Origin: Kocuria turfanensis
GTDB taxonomy: Bacteria; Actinomycetota; Actinomycetes; Actinomycetales; Micrococcaceae
Reading direction: 5' to 3'
NCBI RefSeq assembly: GCF_001580365.1
Contig: NZ_CP014480.1
Coordinates: forward strand, 2,813,981-2,877,980
Length of the DNA stretch: 64,000 nucleotides
Both the position numbers and the translations under genes were made by a program. Positions 8,292 through 19,240 of the stretch are shown here, piece after piece. The notes beneath the pieces are model-generated. The model saw only the letters and a list, made by a program, of their open reading frames with translations. It had not been told where the DNA came from and did no database searches. The number at the start of each line of letters is the position of its first letter. Position 1 is the stretch's first letter.

Positions 8292-9467
8292 TCAGCCGCC
8301 GATCGCGCTCATCGAGCGGGCCGGCTGGACGTAGTCGGGAGAGTCCAGGCCGGGGCGGTCCATCCCGTGCGCGGCGGGTTTGACCCACATCGCCGCCTGC
8401 CACCGCTCGGCCAGCTGCGCGTCGGTGGCCCCGGCGCGCAGCAGCTCCAGCAGGTCGACCTCCTGGTGGGAGAACAGGCAGGAGCGGATCCTCCCCTCGG
8501 CGGTGATCCGGGTGCGGGTGCAGTCGGCGCAGAAGGGCTCGGTGACCGAGGCGATGATCCCCACCGTGCCCAGCGGCCCGCTCCCGGCCCCGCCCCCGGC
8601 GTCGTCCCCGGTCCCGGTGGTCCCGCCGGGGGCCGCGCCGGTCCCGGTGGTCCCGGCCCCGGTGGAGGTCGCGGGGCCGGGGTGGACGTCCCACAGCTGG
8701 GCCGGGGCGCCGTCGCGGGCCCCCGGGTGCGGGCTCAGCCGGAACCGGGTGGCCAGCCGGGCCCGGATCTGGGCGGCGGTGACCATCTCCTCCCGCGTCC
8801 AGCCGTGGTCGGCGTCCAGGGGCATCTGCTCGATGAAGCGCAGCGCGAAGCCGCGCTCCAGCGCCCAGGCCAGCAGGCCGGGGGCTTCGTGGTCGTTGAT
8901 CCCGGCCATCAGCACCGCGTTGATCTTCACCGGGGTCAGCCCGGCCGCCGCGGCGGCCTCGGCCCCGGCCAGCACCTGGGCCAGCCGGTCCCGGCGGGCC
9001 AGGGCGCGGAAGGTGGCCGCGTCCAGGGAGTCCAAGGAGATGTTGATCCGGCTCAGCCCGGCCGCCGCCAGGGCGGGCGCGCGGGTGGTGAGGCCGATGC
9101 CGTTGGTGGTCAGCGAGATCGGCAGGTCCGGGTGGGTGGCGCGCACCGCGGCGATGATCTCCTCCAGGTCACCGCGCACCAGGGGTTCCCCACCGGTCAG
9201 GCGCAGCTCGGTGATCCCCAGCCGGTCCACCCCCACGGTGACGATCCGGGTGATCTCGGCCGGGCTCATCAGCTGGGAGGCCGGCAGCCAGGGCAGCCCG
9301 TCGGCGGGCATGCAGTAGGTGCAGCGCAGGTTGCACTTGTCGATCACCGACAGCCGCAGATCGGTGGCCCGCCGCCCGTGCCGGTCCACCAGTCCCGCCC
9401 GGGGCGGGGCGGGACTGGGCGCCGGTCCCGCACTGCGGACCTGCGGAATGCCCAGGGAAACGCTCAT
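8292..9467 (-). CDS. moaA: GTP 3',8-cyclase, molybdenum cofactor step 1
   Basis: A 391-residue radical SAM enzyme. The N-terminal [4Fe-4S] cysteines are C45, C49 and C52 (KCNLRCTYCMP). The second-cluster cysteines lie in FCADCTRTR...RSCLF, and the protein ends in the diagnostic Gly-Gly (SAIGG). It converts GTP to 3',8-cyclo-GTP. ATG 9467 overlaps the xdhC stop by four bases. It is longer than usual (about 330-360): a Gly/Thr/Ser-rich insert at about residues 262-300 (TSTGAGTTGTGAAPGG and following) separates the radical-SAM core from the C-terminal cluster domain. Confidence 0.92.
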   Translation of the reverse strand: MSVSLGIPQVRSAGPAPSPAPPRAGLVDRHGRRATDLRLSVIDKCNLRCTYCMPADGLPWLPASQLMSPAEITRIVTVGVDRLGITELRLTGGEPLVRGDLEEIIAAVRATHPDLPISLTTNGIGLTTRAPALAAAGLSRINISLDSLDAATFRALARRDRLAQVLAGAEAAAAAGLTPVKINAVLMAGINDHEAPGLLAWALERGFALRFIEQMPLDADHGWTREEMVTAAQIRARLATRFRLSPHPGARDGAPAQLWDVHPGPATSTGAGTTGTGAAPGGTTGTGDDAGGGAGSGPLGTVGIIASVTEPFCADCTRTRITAEGRIRSCLFSHQEVDLLELLRAGATDAQLAERWQAAMWVKPAAHGMDRPGLDSPDYVQPARSMSAIGG

Positions 9468-10318
9468 GTCACCGCCTCGGTGGTCGCGCCCGGCCCGCTG
9501 AGGCCCGCGGGCGCTGCCGCCGGTGCGCCGGTGAGGTCCCGGAGCAGGCTCGCGGCGACGCTGATCGCGATCACCGCGGGGGCCTTGCCGGGGACGCCGG
9601 GGAGCCCGATGGGGCAGGTGATGCGGTCCACGGTGCTCTCCGGGTGCCCCTCCGCGCGCAGGCGCTGTCGGAAGCGGGCCCACTTGGCCCGGGAGCCGAT
9701 CAGGCCCACGGTGCCCAGGTCGCCCCGGCGCAGCGCCGCGTCGCACAGCACGAAGTCCTCGGCGTGGTCGTGGCTCATGATCAGCACGTGCGCTCCGGCC
9801 GGCAGCCCGGCCAGGACGTTCTCCGGGACGGGGCTGTGGTGGAGGTGGACCTGCGCGGTCCCGTCGGTGACGTCGGCGAGCCGGGCGGCGTCCAGCTGGC
9901 CTTCCCGGCTGTCCACCAGGTGCAGGTGCAGGGGCAGCCGGGACAGCACCCGGGCGAGCTCGTGCCCCACGTGTCCCATGCCGAACACCGCCACCGCGGG
10001 CCGGGAGCCCTGGGGCTCGAGCAGGACGGTGACCACGCCCCCGCAGCACTGCCGTCCGTGCTCGACGGCGGCGTGCTCGTTGAGCGAGAAGGTCAGCGTC
10101 TCCGGGACCGTGGCCCCGGTGGCGAGGAGGACGCGCGCCCGCTCGACCACGGTGGCCTCGAGGTTGCCCCCGCCCACGCTGTCCCACGTGGCGGTCCCGG
10201 CCACGACCATCTTGGCCCCGGCCTCCCGGGGGGCGTGCCCGCGCACCTCCGTCACGGTGGCGAGCACCCCCGGCGCGCCCGCCGCGCGCAGGTGCTGCAG
10301 CGCGTCCAGCCAGTCCAC
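9464..10318 (-). CDS. xdhC: XdhC-type xanthine dehydrogenase accessory protein
   Basis: A 284-residue protein of the XdhC/CoxI family, which sulfurates and inserts the molybdenum cofactor into xanthine dehydrogenase. The N-terminal domain has the VTEVRGHAPREAGAKM stretch and a GRQCCGG cysteine pair at about 88-92. The C-terminal half is Rossmann-like (VAVFGMGHVGHELA), followed by IGSRAKWARF and CPIGLPGVPGKAPAVIAISVAA. GTG 10318 lies one base from the xdhB stop. Its position between the catalytic subunits and moaA supports the assignment. Confidence 0.9.
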   Translation of the reverse strand: MDWLDALQHLRAAGAPGVLATVTEVRGHAPREAGAKMVVAGTATWDSVGGGNLEATVVERARVLLATGATVPETLTFSLNEHAAVEHGRQCCGGVVTVLLEPQGSRPAVAVFGMGHVGHELARVLSRLPLHLHLVDSREGQLDAARLADVTDGTAQVHLHHSPVPENVLAGLPAGAHVLIMSHDHAEDFVLCDAALRRGDLGTVGLIGSRAKWARFRQRLRAEGHPESTVDRITCPIGLPGVPGKAPAVIAISVAASLLRDLTGAPAAAPAGLSGPGATTEAVT

Positions 10319-10319
10319 G

Positions 10320-12697
<2,378 letters not shown>

Positions 12698-12701
<4 letters not shown>

Positions 12702-14206
12702 CGGGACACCTCCAGGTCGGGAGCGGGCACGTTCTGCGCCCAGAACTTGAGCAGGGCCTGCTCGAGCATGGCGGAGCGGTAGCGGGCGCTGGCCCGGTGG
12801 TCGTCGATCGGGGTGCCCTCGCCGGCCAGCGCGGCCGCCGCGGCCAGGACCGTGTCGCGGTTCCACGGCGCGCCGCCGAGGATGCGCTCCGGGCCGTGCG
12901 CGCGGATCGGGGTGGCGGCCACGCCGCCCAGGCCGATCCGCGCGGAGGTGACCGTGCCGGCCTCCACGTGCACGGCGATGCCGACGGCCACGCTGGAGAT
13001 GTCGTCGAAGCGCCGCTTGGCGATCTTGTGGAACGCGCTGTGCCGGGCCTGCGGCAGCGGGATCCGCACGGCGCGGATGATCTCCCCGGGGCGGCGGACG
13101 CTCTGCCGGTATCCGGTGTAGTACTCGTCCAGGGGCACCTCGCGCTCGCCCCCGGTGGAGGCGAGCACCACGGACGCGCCCAGGGCCAGCAGCGCCGGGG
13201 CCGAGTCCCCGATGGGCGAGCCGGTCCCGAGGTTGCCGCCGAACGTCGCGGCGTTGCGGATCAGGCGGGAGGCGAACTGCGGGAAGAGCTGGCCCAGCAG
13301 CGGCACCCGCCCGGCGAGGCCGCGCTCGACCTCGGACAGGCTCAGGGCCGCCCCGATCTCGACCCGCTCCGGCCCCACCTCGAGCGTGCGCAGCTCCTCG
13401 AGCCGGTCCACCGCCAGGGTCAGCGGCGGGCGGGCGTGCTGGATGTTGACGCCCACGCCCGCGTCCGTGGAACCGGCGACCAGCTGGGCCTCCGGGGTGT
13501 CCTCGAGGTGCTCGAAGAGCTCCTCCAGGGAGCCGGGGCGGACGAACCGTGCGCCGCCGGCCTCCACCCGGGTGGGCGGGGCCGGCTGCGCGGGCCGGTC
13601 CTGGCGCCGCAGCAGCGGGTCGGCCTCGGCGGGGGCGCCCAGCGCGTAGGCGGCGTCGCGAATGGGCCGGTAGCCGGTGCAGCGGCAGAGGTTGCCGCTG
13701 AGGGCGTGCAGGTCGAAGCCGTTGGGCCCGCACTCGTGGCCGGCCGCGTGCTCCTCGCCGGTGACCTCGGTGCCGGTCCGGGCCTCGGCGGACGCGCCGG
13801 GCGCCTCGCGCTCGGGGCGGTAGTACTCGGCGGCCATGGAGCAGACGAAGCCGGGGGTGCAGTAGCCGCACTGGGAGCCTCCCCGGACGGCCATCTCCTG
13901 CTGGACGGGGTGCAGAGCGGCCGGCGTGCCGGTGCCGCCCGCGGCGCCGAGCCCTTCGGCGGTGACGACCTCCTGGCCGTCGAAGGCGGCGGCGGGGGGC
14001 AGGCACGCGTTGACCGAGGTCCACCGGCTGCCTTCGCCGTCCGGGCGGGCGACGAGCACCGCGCAGGCACCGCACTCGCCCTCGGCGCAGCCCTCCTTGG
14101 CGCCGGTCAGCCCCTCGCCGCGCAGCCAGTCCAGCAGCCGGGTGTGCGGGCCGACCCCGGCACCGTCCCGGGTCCGACCGTTGACCGTCACTCGGATCTC
14201 ACTCAT
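12698..14206 (-). CDS. xdhA: Xanthine dehydrogenase, FeS/FAD subunit
   Basis: A 502-residue small subunit. The first [2Fe-2S] cluster uses C40, C45, C48 and C68 (CAEGECGAC...NACLP). The second uses QCGYCTPGFVCSM and LCRCTGYRP. An FAD domain (ATFGGNLGTGSPIGDSAP) fills the C-terminal half. Residues about 128-155 are a low-complexity insert (EAPGASAEARTGTEVTGEE) between the second-cluster cysteine pairs, not usual for the family. ATG 14206 has GGAGGAGCACGAGGC upstream. It passes electrons from the Mo site in XdhB to NAD+. It is first in the operon under the divergent promoter at 14.81-14.84 kb. Confidence 0.93.
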
Positions 14207-14688
14207 GCCTCGTGCTCCTCCATGCCTTCGCGGAAAGGGTTCTGCCGGCGGGCACGGGACGGCCGCCCCTCGGCGCTCGGGTGCTGCGGGGCCTGCGCCG
14301 GCAGGACGGGCGGCCGGGCGGCCGGCGTCCGGGGCGACCGGGCGGCGGCGGACCGGGTGACGGCGGCCTCGGTCCGCGCGGGGACCACGGGCACACCGAG
14401 GACCACGGGCACACCGGGGGTCGCGGGACCGGCGAGGGCCACGGCGGCGACGGGCGACCCGCTCGACGACGCGGCCCGGCGGGAACCCATCGGTGCCGGC
14501 GAGGTGCTCCTCGCGGCGCGCGGGTCCGCAGACCCGGGGACAGGGTGCCGGTGAGGGGCGTCGATGCCGGCCCGGCCGGTGTCCGCCCACGCCGGGCGCC
14601 GGTCTGCCGGCCACCTCCGGACGGGGCCGTGGTGACCGGGCGGCGGCGCGGTGTCGATCATGGCGGTGAACTCCTCGATGCGGGCCAC
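14203..14688 (-). CDS. Possible leader-encoded hypothetical protein upstream of xdhA
   Basis: This 161-codon open frame (MARIEEFTAMID...) runs from the xdh leader into the xdhA start, where it ends with an ATGA overlap. It is rich in Pro, Ala and Arg, has no recognisable domain and contains a short VPVVLGVPVVP tandem repeat (DNA unit ACCACGGGCACACCG near 14382-14416). The coupling geometry is suggestive, but low-complexity frames are common at this GC content. It could equally be a non-coding leader of about 600 nt. Nothing else is visible between 14207 and 14688. Confidence 0.22.
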   Translation of the reverse strand: MARIEEFTAMIDTAPPPGHHGPVRRWPADRRPAWADTGRAGIDAPHRHPVPGSADPRAARSTSPAPMGSRRAASSSGSPVAAVALAGPATPGVPVVLGVPVVPARTEAAVTRSAAARSPRTPAARPPVLPAQAPQHPSAEGRPSRARRQNPFREGMEEHEA

Positions 14689-14813
14689 TGGCCGCGACGT
14701 GGAGTCAGGTGGTTCCCCTGGGGTACCGGGAGCTCTCTGGCGGCGGGCCAGTGCGATTCGTGGTTGCTCGCCCGGTAGATAGTCCGTTGAGGACCCGCCG
14801 TGGGCTGTCTCAC

Positions 14814-14842
14814 ACCATAATCACGGCGCCGTGCGGCCGCAA
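14814..14842 (-). promoter_or_regulatory. Predicted promoter of the xdh operon
   Basis: On the minus strand: -35 TTGCGG (14837-14842), 17-bp spacer, -10 TATGGT (14814-14819), with start expected near 14807. The leader to xdhA is about 600 nt. A 9-bp stem (14829-14837 with 14853-14861) overlaps the -35. Confidence 0.5.
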
Positions 14843-14876
14843 CAGCCTGTCCGCCGCACGGAGTCATGCACGAACA

Positions 14877-14892
14877 TGGAAGAATTCTTCCA
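14877..14892. promoter_or_regulatory. 16-bp perfect palindrome, candidate operator between xdh and guaD
   Basis: TGGAAGAATTCTTCCA is perfectly symmetric. It matches the TGGAA-N6-TTCCA layout of known IclR/AllR-type operators and resembles the dyads at 33.86, 39.35, 44.00 and 45.79 kb. It lies about 50 bp upstream of the predicted guaD start and 75 bp upstream of the xdh start, which suits activation or long-range repression better than simple blocking. Confidence 0.6.
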
Positions 14893-14899
14893 CGATGTG

Positions 14900-14928
14900 T
14901 TGTAGATCACGTCGAGCTGCTCTACGTT
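14900..14928 (+). promoter_or_regulatory. Predicted guaD promoter
   Basis: -35 TTGTAG (14900-14905), 17-bp spacer, -10 TACGTT (14923-14928), with start expected near 14935. An 18-bp perfect palindrome (14947-14964, centre CGGTCGACCG) follows in the 5' leader and may be a second operator or a leader hairpin. Confidence 0.5.
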
Positions 14929-15056
14929 GGCCTCAGCCAATGGCGGGCCCCGGTCGACCGGGGCTATCTACCGGGCATGATCTGACAGCCGGGCGGGCCC
15001 GCCGACGGACAAGCCGTGGCACGGGTCCACCCACGATCCGTGAGGACCTGAGCATC

Positions 15057-15554
15057 ATGTCGACCATCCACGAAGCCGCTCCGCGCACCTGGACCCACCT
15101 GGAACGGGCCGTCGATCTCGCGGCCGAGAGCGCCGCAGGCGACGGCGGGCCGTTCGGCGCCGTCGTCGTGACCGCCGACGGGCGGGAGTTCCCCGCCGTC
15201 AACCGCGTGACCGCGGAGCACGACCCCACGGCGCACGCGGAGGTCATGGCCATCCGCCGCGCCTGCCGCGAGCTGAGCACCTTCGACCTCAGCGGCGCCG
15301 TGCTCTACAGCAGCTGCGAGCCCTGCCCGCTGTGCCTGTCGGCGTCCCTGTGGGCCCGGCTGGACGCGGTGTACTTCGCCGCCGACCGCCACGACGCGGC
15401 GGCCGGCGGCTTCGACGACGCGCAGTTCCACGAGTTCTTCGCCCAGGGCGCGCAGGAGCGGGACCGGGCCCTGCCCGTCCGCCACGTCGCCCTCGCCACG
15501 CGCACGGAACCGTTCGAGGCCTGGGCCGGCAACGACCGGCGCACCGCGTACTGA
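15057..15554 (+). CDS. guaD: Guanine deaminase-type nucleoside deaminase
   Basis: A 165-residue cytidine/deoxycytidylate-deaminase-fold enzyme with zinc site HAEVMA (His/Glu, residues about 63-65) and PCPLC (about 90-94). The DRHDAAAGGFDD segment and C-terminal tail ending in Tyr are typical of the bacterial GuaD family, which deaminates guanine to xanthine. ATG 15057 follows GAGGACCTGAGC. It is divergent from xdh and followed by a purine permease, so guanine to xanthine to urate can be run from this region. Other nucleobase deaminations are possible. Confidence 0.85.
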   Translation: MSTIHEAAPRTWTHLERAVDLAAESAAGDGGPFGAVVVTADGREFPAVNRVTAEHDPTAHAEVMAIRRACRELSTFDLSGAVLYSSCEPCPLCLSASLWARLDAVYFAADRHDAAAGGFDDAQFHEFFAQGAQERDRALPVRHVALATRTEPFEAWAGNDRRTAY

Positions 15555-15711
15555 GCCGAGCACCCCGCCGCCCCGGTCGGCTCCCACCGGGACCATCAGA
15601 TCTGGACACTTCACGGGGAATCCGCCCGCCACGGGCGGCCCGGGAAAAACAGAGGATCGCCGGACCTTGCGCCGCAGTGCCGACGCCTGCGCGCTGAAGG
15701 AGGCTCCTGCC

Positions 15712-17307
15712 ATGTCATCGACCGCATCTGGCCACCAGGACCACGACCACCGGATCCGCCGCGACCGCCCGGCGCGACCGGCACCCGGCCCCGAGGACGA
15801 GAAGCTCCCGCTGGGGCGCACCACCGCCTACGGCTTCCAGCACGTCCTCACCATGTACGGGGCCATCGTCGCCGTTCCCCTCATCATCGGGCAGGCCGCC
15901 GGCGTCTCCGGCGAGCAGATCGCCCTGCTCATCAGCTCCTGCCTGCTCATGGGCGGGATCGCCACGATCCTGCAGAGCTTCGGGGCCCCCTATCTCGGCT
16001 CCCGGCTGCCGCTGGTCCAGGGGGTCTCCTTCGCCGGGGTGGCCCCCATGCTCGCCATCCTCGCCGGGGGCAGCGACCTGACCACGATCTTCGGGGCCGT
16101 CCTCGTCTCCTCGGTGGTGGGCTTCCTGCTCGCCGGTGCGTTCTCCCGCGTCCTGCGGCTGTTCCCGCCGGTGGTCACGGGCACGGTCATCACGGTCATC
16201 GGCATCTCCCTGCTGCCGGTGGCGATCACCTGGGCCGCCGGCGGCGGAGAGGGCGGCGCCGCCGACCCCCGCAGCCTGGCGCTGGCCGGCATCACCCTGC
16301 TCATCGTGCTGGTGCTCTCCAAGGTGGGCGTGGGGATGATCTCGCGCCTGTCCATCCTGCTCTCCTTCGTGCTGGGCACGGCGATCGCCGCCGCGATGGG
16401 GATGGTCGACTTCTCCGGCGTGGGGCAGGGCGGGATCGTCACCTTCCCGACGCCGCTGGCCTTCGGCCCGCCGAGCTTCGAGATCGCCTCGATCATCTCG
16501 ATGCTCATCGTGGTGCTGGTGACGATGACCGAGACCACGGCGGACATCCTGGCCGTGGGCGAGATCACCGGGGCCGAGGTGGACTCCCGGCGGGTGGCCA
16601 ACGGCCTGCGGGCGGACATGCTCTCCTCCGCCGGGGCGCCGCTGCTCAACTCGTTCACCCAGACGGCCTTCGCCGCCAACGTCGGCCTCGTCGCGGTGAC
16701 GGGCATCCGCAGCCGCTTCGTGGTCACGGCGGCGGGGATCATCATGGTCGGGCTGAGCATGTTCCCCGTCATCGGGGAGGTCGTCGCGGCCGTCCCGACG
16801 CCGGTGCTGGGCGGGGCGTCGATCGTGCTCTTCGGCACGGTGGCCTCGTCCGGGGTCCGCACACTGGCCAAGGTGGACTTCAACCACTCCATGAACCTCG
16901 TCATCGTGGCGGTCGCCTTCGCCTTCGGTCTCATCCCGGTGGCGGCGCCCCAGTTCTACGCCGGCTTCCCCTCCTGGACCCAGACCATCCTCGGCTCGGG
17001 GATCAGCGCCGCGGCGGTCGTGGCCATCGCGCTCAACCTCCTGTTCAACGAACTGGCTGCCGGCAACTCCGAGCACCAGTCCGCCGTCGCGGCGGCACCG
17101 GTCCGGGTCGTCCGGGCGGACACCCTGGCGCACCTGCGGGAGGGCGACCGGATCCAGAACGGCGCCGTGGTGGACAGCGACGGGACCGAGGTGGCGGTCG
17201 TGGCGGAGCACCACTTCGACGACGTCCGGAGAATGATCGACGACGGGGAGATCACCCACACGGGCCAGATCCGGACGATCCTCGCGGCGAAGGACGCGAC
17301 GGCCTGA
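15712..17307 (+). CDS. NCS2-family purine permease (xanthine/urate type)
   Basis: A 531-residue NCS2 (nucleobase:cation symporter-2) transporter with about 12-14 membrane helices. It begins GRTTAYGFQHVLTMYGA, has QGVSFAG at about 105, and the signature VTMTETTADILAVGEI...VANGLRADMLSSAGAPLLNSFTQTAFAANVGL at about 275-330. The last 65 or so residues are a hydrophilic C-terminal domain (LREGDRIQNGAVVDSDGTEV) shared with the second permease at 40.4 kb. ATG 15712 has an excellent site (GAAGGAGG). It lies 157 bp after guaD. A small hairpin (15622-15628 with 15632-15638) lies in the gap. Confidence 0.9.
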   Translation: MSSTASGHQDHDHRIRRDRPARPAPGPEDEKLPLGRTTAYGFQHVLTMYGAIVAVPLIIGQAAGVSGEQIALLISSCLLMGGIATILQSFGAPYLGSRLPLVQGVSFAGVAPMLAILAGGSDLTTIFGAVLVSSVVGFLLAGAFSRVLRLFPPVVTGTVITVIGISLLPVAITWAAGGGEGGAADPRSLALAGITLLIVLVLSKVGVGMISRLSILLSFVLGTAIAAAMGMVDFSGVGQGGIVTFPTPLAFGPPSFEIASIISMLIVVLVTMTETTADILAVGEITGAEVDSRRVANGLRADMLSSAGAPLLNSFTQTAFAANVGLVAVTGIRSRFVVTAAGIIMVGLSMFPVIGEVVAAVPTPVLGGASIVLFGTVASSGVRTLAKVDFNHSMNLVIVAVAFAFGLIPVAAPQFYAGFPSWTQTILGSGISAAAVVAIALNLLFNELAAGNSEHQSAVAAAPVRVVRADTLAHLREGDRIQNGAVVDSDGTEVAVVAEHHFDDVRRMIDDGEITHTGQIRTILAAKDATA

Positions 17308-17349
17308 GCACCGCCGGTCGGCACCGGCCTCCCGGGGCCCCGGCCCGGG

Positions 17350-17394
17350 GTGTTCCGCCCCCGCCCGGCACGCCGCCGGTCGGGGGCGGAACAC
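17350..17394. terminator. Bidirectional terminator
   Basis: A 14-bp perfect stem (17350-17363 with 17381-17394) with a 17-nt loop sits between the convergent permease and 8-oxoguanine deaminase genes. Confidence 0.75.
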
Positions 17395-17486
17395 TGCGGT
17401 GACGGCGCCCGGGCCGGTCCGCGCCCGATCAGCCCGCCGTCACCGGGCCGGCGACCCGTCCTCGCCGGCACCGCGCGCCGGGAGTC

Positions 17487-18884
17487 TCAGGCATGCACCA
17501 GACGGCGGGCCGCCGCGGTGTGCTCGGCCGTGAGCGCCTCCACGTCCAGGCCGGTGATCGCGCCGTCCTCCACGAGCCAGCGCCCGCCCACCATGACCCG
17601 GTCCGCCCGCTCGGCACCGCACAGCAGCAGCGCGGAGAGCGGGTCGTGGGCCCCGGAGAAGCGCAGCCCGTCGAGCCGGAACATCGCGAGGTCCGCCTGG
17701 GCGCCCGGGCGCAGCGCGCCGAGGTCAGGGCGGCCGAGCAGGCGCGCGGAGCCGGCCGTGGCCCAGCCGAGCGCGCGCTGCGGGGTCACGGCCTCGGCCC
17801 CGTAGCGCAGCCGCTGCACGTACAGGGCCTGACGGGCCTCCAGCACCAGGTTGGAGGCGTCGTTGGAGGCCGACCCGTCCACGCCGAGACCCACGGGGGA
17901 GCCCGCGTCCTCGAGCTCCACGGCCCGGCAGATCCCGGAGGCCAGGCGCATGTTGGACGTGGGGCAGTGGGCCACGCCCACCCCGGCCGCGCCCAGACGG
18001 GCCAGCTCGGCGTCGTCGAAGTGGATGCCGTGGGCCAGCCAGGTCCGGTCGGTGAGCCATCCCGCGGACTCGAGGTAGTCGACCGTGCGCAGCCCGAAGC
18101 GCTCCCGGCAGAAGTCCTCCTCGTCGACGGTCTCGGCCAGGTGGGTGTGCAGCCGCACGTCGAGCTCGCCGGCCAGCACGGCGGTGTCCCGCATGATCTC
18201 CCGCGTGACCGAGAAGGGGGAGCACGGGGCCAGGGCGATCTGGGTCCGGGCGCCGTCGCCGCGCTCGTGGTAGGCGTCCACCAGCCGGGCGCTGTCGGCG
18301 AGGATGACCTCCGCCTCCTGCACCGTGTGCTGCGGGGGCAGTCCGCCGTCGCGCTCGCCCAGGCTCATGGACCCGCGGGAGAGCACGGCCCGCATGCCGA
18401 GGCTGCGCGCGGCCTCGACCTGCACGTCGATCGAGTCCTCCATGCCGCCGGGGAACAGGTAGTGGTGGTCGGCGGCCGTGGTGCAGCCCGACAGCAGCAG
18501 CTCCGCCATCGCCACCGTGGTCGCCAGCCGCAGGTCGCGGGGGCGCAGCCGCGCCCAGACCGGGTAGAGGTCCCGCAGCCACGGGAACAGGGGGACGCTG
18601 ACCACGGGCGCCCAGGCCCGGGTGAGCGTCTGGTAGAAGTGGTGGTGCGTGTTGATCAGCCCGGGCACCACCACGTGCTCCCGGGCGTCGAGGACCGCGC
18701 ACGGCGCGGCCGGGACGCCGCCGGCGGGGACCAGCTCCACCACGGTGCCGGAGGCGGTGTCCACCACGACGCCGCCGGCCGTCCGCTCGGTGGTGTCCTC
18801 GCCGGCGTCCTCGCCGGTGTACAGGGCCAGGGGGTCGCGCAGCCACAGCAGGCGGGAGCCGGGGTCGGTGGTGTGGGGGTGCAC
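17487..18884 (-). CDS. 8-oxoguanine deaminase-like amidohydrolase
   Basis: A 465-residue member of the cytosine/guanine deaminase amidohydrolase group. Metal and catalytic motifs are GLINTHHHFYQTLTRAW (about 75-90), LHTHLAETVDEEDFC, WLAHGIHFDDAE, and AHCPTSNMRLASG followed by GLGVDGSASNDASN (the metal-binding Asp). This set is characteristic of enzymes annotated as 8-oxoguanine deaminase, related to AtzB/TrzN, which would give urate directly. GTG 18884 has GGAG six bases upstream. The position by guaD and the purine permease supports a purine substrate. A plain guanine deaminase activity is the alternative. Confidence 0.82.
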   Translation of the reverse strand: MHPHTTDPGSRLLWLRDPLALYTGEDAGEDTTERTAGGVVVDTASGTVVELVPAGGVPAAPCAVLDAREHVVVPGLINTHHHFYQTLTRAWAPVVSVPLFPWLRDLYPVWARLRPRDLRLATTVAMAELLLSGCTTAADHHYLFPGGMEDSIDVQVEAARSLGMRAVLSRGSMSLGERDGGLPPQHTVQEAEVILADSARLVDAYHERGDGARTQIALAPCSPFSVTREIMRDTAVLAGELDVRLHTHLAETVDEEDFCRERFGLRTVDYLESAGWLTDRTWLAHGIHFDDAELARLGAAGVGVAHCPTSNMRLASGICRAVELEDAGSPVGLGVDGSASNDASNLVLEARQALYVQRLRYGAEAVTPQRALGWATAGSARLLGRPDLGALRPGAQADLAMFRLDGLRFSGAHDPLSALLLCGAERADRVMVGGRWLVEDGAITGLDVEALTAEHTAAARRLVHA

Positions 18885-19018
18885 GGGGTGCTCCGATCGG
18901 TCGCAGGGTCTCGTTCCCGGCGCCGTGGCCCCGGGTCCTTCCGAGGGCGGCACGCGGCGCCGCCAGCTCAGTGAGGTCCTGTCTGCTGATCCAGGAGACC
19001 GCTCCTGCAGTCCCGGCG

Positions 19019-19048
19019 ACCTTAACACCGGTGCGCGCTGCCCGACAA
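19019..19048 (-). promoter_or_regulatory. Predicted promoter of the 8-oxoguanine deaminase gene
   Basis: -35 TTGTCG (19043-19048), 18-bp spacer, -10 TAAGGT (19019-19024) on the minus strand. The rest of the 356-bp gap 18885-19240 holds an inverted repeat TTGCGC-N7-GCGCAA (19113-19131), probably belonging to the plus-strand gene, and nothing else I recognise. Confidence 0.4.
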
Positions 19049-19240
19049 GCAGGTGGCTGCGGTGGTGGCGCCGTGCAGGCGGGGCGCGCAGGTCTTCATG
19101 GAATCTTGAGAATTGCGCAACCCGGGCGCAAAGTGCGGCGGGAATCCTGAGCACACCATGGTCCCGGGGCGGGGGCCCCGGACACGGCCCGGATCCGGCC
19201 CCTCGGGACAGCGGGGCGGGCCAGGGAGATCGGGGGACCC

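Larger units (their letters stand above)
14771..14975. promoter_or_regulatory. 12-bp inverted repeat flanking the xdh/guaD divergent region
   Basis: CCCGGTAGATAG at 14771-14782 is matched by its exact reverse complement CTATCTACCGGG at 14964-14975. Each divergent transcript would therefore carry CTATCTACCGGG near its 5' end. The two copies flank the promoters and the 16-bp palindrome almost symmetrically. Confidence 0.6.

Noticed and set aside
14947..14964. 18-bp GC palindrome as an intrinsic terminator
   Set aside because: It lies in the 5' leader between the predicted guaD promoter and gene; an operator or leader hairpin is more likely.
14941..15056. Riboswitch in the guaD leader
   Set aside because: Shared CTATCTACCGGG with the xdh leader is intriguing, but I can match it to no known purine riboswitch fold by eye.
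19090..19131. TGGAATCTTGAGAATTG near 19098 as a further purine-regulon operator
   Set aside because: The arms do not pair in the 16-bp register; only part of one half-site matches.
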